Shown here piece after piece: positions 1-5,578 of a DNA stretch of 18,817 nucleotides. Both the position numbers and the translations under genes were made by a program. Within the stretch, counting starts at the first letter, position 1. Each line of letters begins with the position of its first letter. Under the pieces are notes generated by a model. It did not search any database. It saw only the letters and a program-made list of their open reading frames with translations, and had not been told where the DNA came from. This DNA comes from Mesoaciditogaceae bacterium (lineage in GTDB: Bacteria > Thermotogota > Thermotogae > Mesoaciditogales > Mesoaciditogaceae). Location: NCBI GenBank assembly GCA_015486145.1, contig WFSH01000102.1, positions 1-18,817 on the forward strand, written 5' to 3'.

Positions 1-6
1 AAAATG

Positions 7-80
7 GTCATTCCGGCCACCGAGCCGGAATCTCGTTTTGAAGAGATCCTGAATAGTTCTCTCGGAACTTTCAAGATGAC
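7..80. repeat. palindromic interspersed repeat (GTCATTCCGG...GATGAC type), copy 1
   Basis: The block opens with GTCATTCCGG and closes with AAGATGAC, so its ends are inverted. Inside, TTCCGGC (11-17) pairs with GCCGGAA (24-30), and a second weaker hairpin follows around CCTGAATAGTT. The same layout, in the same plus-strand orientation, is found at 15662-15748: GTCATTCTGAA, then TTCAGAATCTCG, then TCCTGAATAGTT, then GGATGAC. Repeats of this general form are dispersed in intergenic DNA of many bacteria. No function is shown here. Confidence 0.65.
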
Positions 81-105
81 AACGTGGATAATTCAGCAAC
101 CTTTT

Positions 106-133
106 GTACGGGCAATTCATGAATTGCCCCTAC
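106..133. repeat. palindrome GGGCAATTCATGAATTGCCC with near-symmetric flanks
   Basis: Positions 110-129 form a perfect 20-bp palindrome. The flanking GTAC / CTAC extends the symmetry to 28 bp with one mismatch. It would fold as a long cruciform or RNA hairpin. It sits between the paired-hairpin repeat and the 155-289 block in DNA without a gene. The form resembles dispersed 'GTAGGGGC...GCCCCTAC' palindromes seen in unrelated bacterial genomes, so a mobile palindromic element is likely. Confidence 0.6.
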
Positions 134-154
134 GAAATCAAAAAACAATGAGCT

Positions 155-289
155 CATATGTCCTGACAGTACTTCGAGGGTGCTTGTTCTTTTACTTGAT
201 GACAAGGTATTTTTGAATGACTTTGATCAAACTTACGAGAACAGAATAGAGAATTGTCATGTTTTATCCACACAAAAATGAAGAGAACC
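155..289 (-). repeat. inverted second copy of the end of the 15428-15868 element
   Basis: Read on the minus strand, this block aligns with 15427-15559 from the terminal GGTTCTCTTC through GACAATTCTCTATTCTGT, TTTGATCAAAGTCATTC and CTTGTCATCAAG to CATATG. By hand alignment there are roughly fifteen differences in 135 positions, some of them single-base indels. The outer 24 bases (265-288) are the terminal repeat. The similarity stops just after CATATG, and the second terminus of this copy is not seen in the window. It is therefore either a partial copy or a mosaic interrupted by the palindromic repeats to its left. Confidence 0.75.
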
Positions 290-360
290 AAAGAATGCCG
301 TTATTTAAAAATTGTTACCCATAGTGACTCTCAGAGCAATCCGTTTTCCAATTTCATATT

Positions 361-864
361 TCAGAATAAAGGGGTAAATCCCATTTCATTCCAATATTCT
401 TTACTTCTTTGTTGGTAAAGAGCATAAAGCATGTCTCTGTGCTCTTTTTCCCATGAGCTCAGCTTTTTCAAGACTTTCTTCACTTCTACGTCGTTAATTT
501 TTTCTGCAGAATTGTCATAAAAATGCATAAAATCGTCCTCGATAAGATAGGCCATTCTTAGTACGGAAAGTTCGGAGGCTATATCATCTATCTTGCCTCC
601 TGTGAGTTCTTTTTTCTCACGATTTTTAAAGAAACTAACATCTTGCTCGGGAATTTTTACATTAGAAATGGAGTTTCCATTTTCAACATTTTCTATGAGC
701 TGGGTTATATAATTAACGTGCCCATTTTCCATTTCAGAAAGTTGTTCTAAAACTCCCTTAACATCTTGGTCTTTAACAACGCTCAGCTTCTGTCTGTAAA
801 AGTTCATTCCATCCACTTCTCTTGAAAGTGCAAATTTCAACACTCCTAACACTCCTTTATCCAT
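361..864 (-). CDS. ferritin-like (rubrerythrin-type) diiron protein
   Basis: The product is a 167-residue soluble four-helix-bundle protein of the ferritin/rubrerythrin type, expected to bind a two-iron centre and act in oxygen or peroxide reduction in the cytoplasm. Two helix pairs are visible. The first carries E16 and Y23 with E46-x-x-H49; the second carries E109 and Y116 with E139-x-x-H142. This is the paired E-x6-Y / E-x-x-H pattern of diiron ligands. There is no C-terminal Cys-x2-Cys rubredoxin domain, so it is shorter than classical rubrerythrin and would need a separate electron donor. It is divergent from the redox cluster at 1047-3088. The ATG at 864 is the only start after an in-frame TAG. 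Its best Shine-Dalgarno (905-910) is separated from it by a hairpin. The exact substrate is unknown. Confidence 0.8.
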   Translation of the reverse strand: MDKGVLGVLKFALSREVDGMNFYRQKLSVVKDQDVKGVLEQLSEMENGHVNYITQLIENVENGNSISNVKIPEQDVSFFKNREKKELTGGKIDDIASELSVLRMAYLIEDDFMHFYDNSAEKINDVEVKKVLKKLSSWEKEHRDMLYALYQQRSKEYWNEMGFTPLF

Positions 865-870
865 CGTCTC

Positions 871-900
871 ATCAGAGATTCTCTAAAAACGTTCTCTGAT
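871..900 (-). promoter_or_regulatory. hairpin between Shine-Dalgarno and start codon of the 361-864 gene
   Basis: ATCAGAGA (871-878) and TCTCTGAT (893-900) are perfect 8-bp inverted repeats. On the mRNA of the minus-strand diiron gene they lie between a strong Shine-Dalgarno-like AGGTGA (complement of 905-910) and the ATG at 864. If folded, the stem would bring the Shine-Dalgarno to about ten bases from the start. If unfolded, the spacing of about 40 bases is too long. A structured start region that could modulate translation is an inference. Confidence 0.45.
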
Positions 901-974
901 ACTTTCACCTACCTTTTTTGAGATAAAATTCCAAATTCTAATTTTGTATTAAAAACATTCCACCATTTGAATTC

Positions 975-983
975 ATTATAACA
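975..983 (-). promoter_or_regulatory. extended -10 promoter for the minus-strand diiron gene
   Basis: The minus strand reads TGTTATAAT here, an extended -10 element with a consensus hexamer. No good -35 hexamer is visible 17 bases upstream. Transcription from here would give a leader of about 100 bases that includes the hairpin at 871-900. Confidence 0.45.
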
Positions 984-1004
984 CTTTCCCTCCTTTTAAA
1001 ATTG

Positions 1005-1013
1005 TGCTATAAT
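1005..1013 (+). promoter_or_regulatory. extended -10 promoter for the ACT-protein gene
   Basis: TGCTATAAT is a consensus extended -10 element located 34 bases before the ATG at 1047. The -35 region (TTTCCC-like) is poor, as is common with extended -10 promoters. Together with the minus-strand element at 975-983 it makes a compact divergent promoter pair. Confidence 0.5.
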
Positions 1014-1046
1014 TCACTTGAAACATTTCTTTAAGGATGTGATAAA

Positions 1047-1322
1047 ATGGTAAAGAGTACACAAGTCAAGACGGTCATGGCAATTATGATCAACAACAGA
1101 AAAAGCGTTGTTGAACGGGTTCAAAAACTTCTTACAGCTTGGGGATGTACAATAAAGACTCGACTTGGGCTCCATGATGGAGTATTGGATGAATGTTCTG
1201 ATTTCGGCCTTTTGATCCTTGAACTTGTCGGGGAAGAAACTCAACACGAAGAATTGTGCAGAAAACTCAACTTGGTCTCTGGAGTAGAGGCAAAATATAT
1301 GAATCTTTCTCTTGCTGAGTAA
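1047..1322 (+). CDS. TM1266-like ACT-domain protein (putative iron-only hydrogenase system regulator family)
   Basis: This is a 91-residue protein with the alternating strand-helix pattern of a single ACT-like ferredoxin fold. It matches my recollection of the TM1266/TIGR03959 family in layout: an N-terminal strand (VMAIMINNRKSVVERVQKLL), a middle TRLGLHDGV turn, a hydrophobic strand (LLILELVG), and a C-terminal helix-strand ending in VSGVEAKYMNL. The start at 1047 has AAGGATGTGAT just upstream, a good Shine-Dalgarno, which rules out the in-frame Met at residue 14. It precedes the FAD oxidoreductase by about 90 bases and may be cotranscribed with it. Members usually neighbour [FeFe]-hydrogenase maturation genes, and none is present here. 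Its ligand is not known. Confidence 0.65.
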   Translation: MVKSTQVKTVMAIMINNRKSVVERVQKLLTAWGCTIKTRLGLHDGVLDECSDFGLLILELVGEETQHEELCRKLNLVSGVEAKYMNLSLAE

Positions 1323-1412
1323 AAAACAAAGAACTTTTTAAATTACACGTTCCCAGATAAATTCTCGATTTTTACCAAGATTTTTCGAAAATAAAAAAAG
1401 GAAGTGACTCGT

Positions 1413-2612
1413 GTGAAAATAGCCATAGCTGGCAACGGTATTGGTTGCGTCACTTTAGTGAAAGAGCTTAACAAATCTTCAAAAAACTTTGATATAGAAA
1501 TCTTCACCGATGAGCCAAGACCATTTTACTGGAGACCGAGACTCATTGAGGTTCTTGCAAATGAAGCTTCTATTGAGGAAATAACACCTTACGATGAAAG
1601 ATGGTACGAAAAGCACAACGCAAAACTTCATCTTTCAGATCCCGTGGTAAAGGTGTACCCAACTGAAAAAAAATTAATTTTAAAGTCGGGAAAAGAAATT
1701 AAATACGATTTTTTCGTGTTTGCCAATGGAGGTAAGCCTTTTGTTTTACCAGTTCCTGGGAAAGATTTAGGAAATGTTCATACACTGAGAAGGTATGAAG
1801 ATGTCCTCGAAATCAAAAAACATTACGGCGTGTCAAAAAAGTTCGTGATAATCTGTGGAGGTGTGCTTGGAATAGAAGCAGCTGCTGCTTTGAGTCATGC
1901 AGGTGAAAAAGATATTACGATCGTTGAGTTCTTTCCGTATCTTCTTCCACGTCAACTTGATAAACCTGGCTCCATGGTTTTGAGAACATTCTTGGAGAGA
2001 AAGTACAATCTAAAATTTTTACTTGGAAAAGCCACATCTGAGTTGAAGGGAAACGAAAACGTGAAAGAGGTATTGTTTTCAGATGGAAAGTCCGTTGAGG
2101 CGGACGTTGTTATATTCTCAACTGGCATTCGACCACGAATTTCGGTGGCAAAGGAAGCAGGAATAAATGTTGAAAAGGGTATAGTGGTTGATGACACCTT
2201 GCAGACGAACGTGGAAAATATCTATGCGATTGGAGATGTTGCACAGCATCGGAAAAGGATTTACGGCATCGTCCCTCCAGCTGTTGAACAAGCACGTGTT
2301 CTTGCAAGTGTTTTGAACGGGGAAGATAAAAAATACAGGGGAACTATCATGTCAAATACACTCAAAGTTGCGGGAATAGATTTGCTATCAGTTGGTGTCA
2401 TAGATCCAGACGTTGGAAATTATTCTTTCGCGTCAAATGGAAACTCAAATAAAGGATTGTACAAAAAAGTTGTTGTTGAAGGAAATAAGATGATCGGGGC
2501 GATCAGTGTTGGAGCGAAAAAAAAGGATACTCTGAAACTGAAAAAACTTGTCGAATTGGGTTCTATCTTGGATTCAACAAAAATTTTAGAATATATCGAT
2601 TTTAAGGAGTGA
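1413..2612 (+). CDS. FAD-dependent NAD(P)H oxidoreductase (pyridine nucleotide-disulfide oxidoreductase fold)
   Basis: A 399-residue flavoprotein of the Pyr_redox_2 family. The N-terminal dinucleotide motif G-N-G-I-G (residues 7-11) binds FAD. The FANGGKP stretch near residue 105 is the usual end of the first FAD half. CGGVLGIE at 148-155 is the NAD(P)H-binding motif, and YAIGDVA (GD at about 275-276) contacts the flavin. There is no redox-active Cys-x2-Cys or CxxxxC, so it is not a thioredoxin or glutathione reductase type. It resembles NADH:rubredoxin oxidoreductases and NADH oxidases. The GTG at 1413 was chosen over the GTG at 1404 because AGGAAGTGA (1399-1407) gives proper spacing only to the former. 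The downstream diiron gene begins 5 bases after the stop, which suggests the flavoprotein reduces such proteins directly or through a carrier. Confidence 0.8.
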   Translation: MKIAIAGNGIGCVTLVKELNKSSKNFDIEIFTDEPRPFYWRPRLIEVLANEASIEEITPYDERWYEKHNAKLHLSDPVVKVYPTEKKLILKSGKEIKYDFFVFANGGKPFVLPVPGKDLGNVHTLRRYEDVLEIKKHYGVSKKFVIICGGVLGIEAAAALSHAGEKDITIVEFFPYLLPRQLDKPGSMVLRTFLERKYNLKFLLGKATSELKGNENVKEVLFSDGKSVEADVVIFSTGIRPRISVAKEAGINVEKGIVVDDTLQTNVENIYAIGDVAQHRKRIYGIVPPAVEQARVLASVLNGEDKKYRGTIMSNTLKVAGIDLLSVGVIDPDVGNYSFASNGNSNKGLYKKVVVEGNKMIGAISVGAKKKDTLKLKKLVELGSILDSTKILEYIDFKE

Positions 2613-2617
2613 ATTTT

Positions 2618-3088
2618 ATGGAAGATTACATTTATTCTCCAAACGAGTTACTCGAAATGGCTTTAAAGATCGAAGAAGATGGGGTAACTTTTTATTCTTA
2701 TTTGGCAAGAAATTCTGAAGATCGGAGAAGAAAAGAAGTGTTCTCTTACCTTGCTTCACAGGAAGAACAACACTTCAAAGACTTTAAAGGAATCTCAACT
2801 GGGCTTCTTGACGATGTTGAACCAGAATTTTGGGATGAAGCTTCGAAGTACATAAGAAGCCTCGTACACGAAAAAATATTTCCCAATGCCGAAGAAATGA
2901 TCGAAAGATCAAAAAATATGACTTTGGATCAAATTTTGAATTTGGCCATTGGAATAGAAAAAGAGACGGCCATATTTTACGAAGAATTATTTGACCTCGT
3001 CAAATCGGAAAGGTCAAAAGAAATTCTTTCAAAAATAATTCGGCAAGAAATAGGACACGTCAGAAAACTTTCGGCTTTGAAAGAATAA
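2618..3088 (+). CDS. ferritin-like (rubrerythrin-type) diiron protein
   Basis: This 156-residue protein repeats the two-helix-pair diiron pattern. Residues E19 and Y26 with E49-x-x-H52 form the first pair, and near residues 113-120 (IEKETAIFY) and 143-146 (EIGH) lies the second. A linker rich in acidic and aromatic residues joins the halves. It has no rubredoxin domain and no membrane segment. The ATG at 2618 is preceded by AAGGAG at 2604-2609 with 8 bases of spacing; the in-frame GTG at 2609 is part of that ribosome binding site and is not the start. The gene follows the flavoprotein by 5 bases, so the two are almost certainly cotranscribed. Peroxide or oxygen reduction using electrons from the flavoprotein is the likely role, by inference. 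Confidence 0.82.
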   Translation: MEDYIYSPNELLEMALKIEEDGVTFYSYLARNSEDRRRKEVFSYLASQEEQHFKDFKGISTGLLDDVEPEFWDEASKYIRSLVHEKIFPNAEEMIERSKNMTLDQILNLAIGIEKETAIFYEELFDLVKSERSKEILSKIIRQEIGHVRKLSALKE

Positions 3089-3089
3089 A

Positions 3090-3119
3090 GAAAACCCGCC
3101 TTACGAAAGGCGGGTTTTC
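3090..3119 (+). terminator. intrinsic terminator, probably bidirectional
   Basis: GAAAACCCGCCTT (3090-3102) and AAGGCGGGTTTTC (3107-3119) form a perfect 13-bp stem with a 4-base loop. It lies directly after the stop codon of the plus-strand diiron gene, and the minus-strand gene at 3170 converges on it. The outer A/T pairs supply the U-tract in both directions. Confidence 0.85.
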
Positions 3120-3169
3120 AATTTCAAAAAATTGTTCGATTAACTCCTAACTTTTTCTCAGTTCCTTTT

Positions 3170-3631
3170 TTAATTTTCCTCGTACACTATGTCATCATAC
3201 AAAAATTGAAGTTTGTTTTTATGCTTCAACTCTTCAATGGAAAGGTACTCAAGGACTTTTCTAAGATCCTCGCTTTTAGCACCTTTCAACAAATTCTGAT
3301 AAAACTGATGTGTTAAATCCTCGCGCTTCATGGCTGTGATAAGAATATCTTGATAATTCGCCTTTGGCTCTATTTTTGACGGCATAAGATAATCACTGAG
3401 TTTCATATCCTGAACTCGCTTAATAACGATACCTTGAGCAACCACTTCGGCACCTTTTTCCATCAAATCCTCTATCTTTTTTCTGTGATCTATTTCCATT
3501 TCGGCAAGTTCCTTAAGTTGATCTCTAAGATAGGGTAACGACACGACTTTCTGAGCATTGGTGTAAAAATTGTAAGAGCTTTCCTCTATTCTTTTGGCAG
3601 TTTCCAAAATTTCATTAACATCATTGATCAT
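3170..3631 (-). CDS. ferritin-like (rubrerythrin-type) diiron protein
   Basis: The third stand-alone diiron protein of the cluster has 153 residues. Ligand-like residues are E16 and Y23 with E46-x-x-H49 in the first helix pair, and E104 and Y111 with E134-x-x-H137 in the second. As in the other two, no rubredoxin or heme motif is present. It is divergent in sequence from the two neighbours, so it is not a recent tandem copy. The ATG at 3631 is preceded on the mRNA by AAAGGGAG about 10 bases upstream. It converges on the plus-strand cluster and is transcribed from the long intergenic region at 3632-4009, which carries a Fur-box-like palindrome. Function in oxidative-stress defence is inferred from the fold and the context. 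Confidence 0.8.
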   Translation of the reverse strand: MINDVNEILETAKRIEESSYNFYTNAQKVVSLPYLRDQLKELAEMEIDHRKKIEDLMEKGAEVVAQGIVIKRVQDMKLSDYLMPSKIEPKANYQDILITAMKREDLTHQFYQNLLKGAKSEDLRKVLEYLSIEELKHKNKLQFLYDDIVYEEN

Positions 3632-3797
3632 GCAAAAAACACTCCCTTTCTATTTTGTAAGAGTAAATAAATTACGTTTGATATGGTATTCATTTAAATC
3701 ACCATGTAAAATTCTCTTTCTACAAACATGCTTATATGTCTCTCTATCTGTTAATTTTACACCCTTTTACTTCAAAGTGCTTTTTTGTTTCCAATTT

Positions 3798-3812
3798 TGC
3801 TAATGATTAGCA
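3798..3812. promoter_or_regulatory. Fur/PerR-box-like palindrome TGCTAATGATTAGCA
   Basis: The sequence is a perfect 7-1-7 inverted repeat centred on G3805. Its form matches the 7-1-7 operators of the Fur family (for example TGATAATNATTATCA), with one changed position per half-site. It lies 166 bases upstream of the start of a diiron protein gene, next to a TATAAT at 3817-3822. Regulation by a Fur-family repressor is inferred; no such regulator gene is in the window. Confidence 0.4.
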
Positions 3813-3866
3813 TTAATATAATATCACCTAATTTTAATAAAGTCAAGTGGATGAAATTTCTCTTCG

Positions 3867-3890
3867 ATTCTTTTCATTTTTGTGTGGGTA
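3867..3890 (+). repeat. solo copy of the element's terminal repeat
   Basis: Twenty-two of 24 positions match the left terminus at 15428-15451; the shared core is TTTCATTTTTGTGTGGGTA. No partner in inverted orientation and no internal element sequence are seen nearby. It is probably a remnant, or a shorter member of the same repeat family. Confidence 0.6.
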
Positions 3891-4009
3891 AAGAGGTAAT
3901 GATTTCTTTGATGAATCAAACTGTAAATTTGGATCTTTTTACGATCGTGTGGAGTGTCACCGTTTTTATAGTATAATCTTCAAAACTGTATTTACTTGGA
4001 GGTTATAAA

Positions 4010-4780
4010 ATGCGCGTCGGAATAATAGGTGTTGGAAACATAGGATCGATAATTGCCAAAGTTTTGCTAAAACAAGGTTATGAGTTACATCTGGTCAACA
4101 GACATGTGGATAAACTCAGAAAGTTCGAGGGGCTCGCCCACACGTATTTAGAAGTGGAAAAATTGCCGGAACTGGACGCTCTGTTTTTGTGCGTAAAACC
4201 TCAAGATGCCATAGACGCTCTGAAAAAAATTCCAAGTTATAGAACTAAAAGATTGCTCATCAGTACCGTAACCGGGGTCACTATTGGGGAAATAGCTTCG
4301 TACGTGAATGATGATGTTGTAAGAATCATGCCAAACATACCGATTTCGATAGGAAAAGGTGTTATAGGTATATCCTACTGCAAAGAATGCTTGAACAGGA
4401 AAGGTGACGTTCAGAGTTTGCTGAGTCCTTTTGGAAAACTGGTAGAAGTGGATGAATCGTTGTTTCCAGCTGTAACCGCCTTGAGTGGAAGCGGTCCTGC
4501 ATTTATCTTCGTGATCATCGAATCTTTGGTGGACGCTGGCTTGAAACTTGGCCTCTCTTACGAAACTGCTATGAAACTCACAATTGAGACGTTTAGAGGT
4601 TCATCAGATCTACTTGAAAAAGAGGGAAAACATCCTGGCGAGTTGAGACATGTCGTCACCTCTCCGGCTGGGACCACAATAGAAGGGATTTATTCTCTTG
4701 AACGAGAAGGGTTACGAGGCATAATAATGAAAACCATTTTTGACACGTACAAGCGCGCGGTGGAGCTACAAAACAGCTAA
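4010..4780 (+). CDS. proC: pyrroline-5-carboxylate reductase
   Basis: The enzyme reduces 1-pyrroline-5-carboxylate to L-proline with NAD(P)H, the last step of proline synthesis in the cytoplasm. The N-terminal Rossmann motif GVGNIG is at 7-12. The family signature is seen in the dimerisation domain as LSGSGPAF at 158-165 and VTSPAGTTIEG at 216-226. At 256 residues it is close to the family's usual 260-275. The ATG at 4010 has GGAGGT at 3999-4004 and a TATAAT at 3972-3977. It stands alone between a diiron gene and the convergent liv operon, so it is probably monocistronic. Function is well supported by motifs. Confidence 0.93.
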   Translation: MRVGIIGVGNIGSIIAKVLLKQGYELHLVNRHVDKLRKFEGLAHTYLEVEKLPELDALFLCVKPQDAIDALKKIPSYRTKRLLISTVTGVTIGEIASYVNDDVVRIMPNIPISIGKGVIGISYCKECLNRKGDVQSLLSPFGKLVEVDESLFPAVTALSGSGPAFIFVIIESLVDAGLKLGLSYETAMKLTIETFRGSSDLLEKEGKHPGELRHVVTSPAGTTIEGIYSLEREGLRGIIMKTIFDTYKRAVELQNS

Positions 4781-4790
4781 AACAGGCGAA

Positions 4791-4834
4791 TAAAAAAAGA
4801 CCGCCTATTCTTTTATCTATACAGAACAGGCGGT
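4791..4834 (-). terminator. intrinsic terminator of the liv operon
   Basis: On the minus strand, ACCGCCTGTTCT (from 4823-4834) pairs with AGAATAGGCGGT (from 4800-4811), with one weak pair. It is followed by CTTTTTTT (from 4792-4799). It lies just past the livF stop codon and also separates proC from the convergent operon. Confidence 0.85.
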
Positions 4835-4855
4835 GGTGAGGAGAAAGCATAAAAG

Positions 4856-5578
4856 TTAAACCGAAACTCCCAAATACGCGTGTCGGACATCATCACTTTC
4901 GAGAAGCTTCTTTCCATTTCCTTCAAGAACTATTTTTCCCGTTTCAAGAACGTACCCATAATCTGCGATCGCAAGTGCCACTGCGGCATTTTGTTCAACG
5001 AGTAAAACCGTTTTCCCCTCTTGCTTGATCTTTTTTATAACATCAAAAACTTCTTTGACAAGTAAAGGAGCAAGTCCCAGCGAAGGCTCGTCCAACATCA
5101 AAATTTTTGGACTACTCATAAGTGCCCGTGAAATGGCAAGCATTTGCTGTTCTCCGCCGGAGAGCGTACCACCCATCTGTTTCAAACGTTCTCTAAGTCT
5201 CGGAAACAGCCCAAGTACCCATTCAAGATCTTTATTTATGCCGCTTTCGTCTTTTCTGAAATAAGCTCCCATGCGAAGATTTTCTTCAACCGTCAAATTA
5301 GGGAATATTCTCCTTCCTTCTGGCGCCAAAGCTATTCCGGATCTAACAATTGCGTCAGCTCTCATGTGAATTAACTCTTTGCCGTTGTAAATAATTTTTC
5401 CACTTTTTGATCTCACCAACCCAATTATTGCCCCCAACGTTGAACTTTTTCCCGCGCCGTTAGCCCCAATCAGTGTAACTATTTTCCCTTCGTTCACGTT
5501 TATGTTTATGCCCTTGACAGCGTGTATTGCCCCATAATTGACATTTAATTCCTCAATTTTTAGCAAAACCTCAGACAT
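4856..5578 (-). CDS. livF: branched-chain amino-acid ABC transporter, ATP-binding protein LivF
   Basis: One of the two ATPase subunits that drive import of leucine, isoleucine, valine or similar substrates through LivHM at the inner membrane. With the ATG at 5578 it has 240 residues, the normal LivF size. Walker A is GANGAGKS at 38-45, followed by the Q-loop region, the signature LSGGEQQ, Walker B ILMLDEPSLGLAP and a LLVEQN switch. This start overlaps the livG stop by 8 bases and has GGAG 9 bases upstream. An upstream in-frame TTG at 5593 has no ribosome binding site. It is the last gene of the operon, followed by a strong terminator. LivF rather than LivG is assigned from its compact size and the MLDEPSLGLAP sequence. 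Confidence 0.93.
   Translation of the reverse strand: MSEVLLKIEELNVNYGAIHAVKGININVNEGKIVTLIGANGAGKSSTLGAIIGLVRSKSGKIIYNGKELIHMRADAIVRSGIALAPEGRRIFPNLTVEENLRMGAYFRKDESGINKDLEWVLGLFPRLRERLKQMGGTLSGGEQQMLAISRALMSSPKILMLDEPSLGLAPLLVKEVFDVIKKIKQEGKTVLLVEQNAAVALAIADYGYVLETGKIVLEGNGKKLLESDDVRHAYLGVSV

Larger units (their letters stand above)
1..360. other. non-coding repeat-rich region
   Basis: This stretch holds no convincing gene. A 70-codon plus frame spans 4-216, but it runs through two palindromic repeats, has no ribosome binding site and gives no recognisable protein. What the stretch does hold is a paired-hairpin repeat (7-80), a near-perfect palindrome (106-133) and a block at 155-289 that recurs inverted at 15427-15559. 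From 290 to 360 I see only AT-rich spacer leading to the stop codon of the minus-strand gene at 361, without a clear terminator hairpin. Confidence 0.75.
3632..4009. other. 378-bp AT-rich intergenic region between divergent genes
   Basis: This region separates the minus-strand diiron gene from proC. It holds a 15-bp palindrome at 3798-3812, a TATAAT at 3817-3822, a solo repeat end at 3867-3890, and the proC promoter region with TATAAT at 3972-3977. A 63-codon plus frame (3785-3976) crosses all of these, has no ribosome binding site and is not a gene. Confidence 0.6.

Noticed and set aside
4..216. A 70-codon plus-strand frame at the left edge
   Set aside because: It runs through two palindromic repeats, has no ribosome binding site and no recognisable protein features.
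1014..1247. A 77-codon minus-strand frame
   Set aside because: It lies antisense to the ACT-protein gene, which has a promoter, a ribosome binding site and family resemblance.
3785..3976. A 63-codon plus-strand frame before proC
   Set aside because: It crosses the palindrome, the solo repeat end and the proC -10, and has no ribosome binding site.
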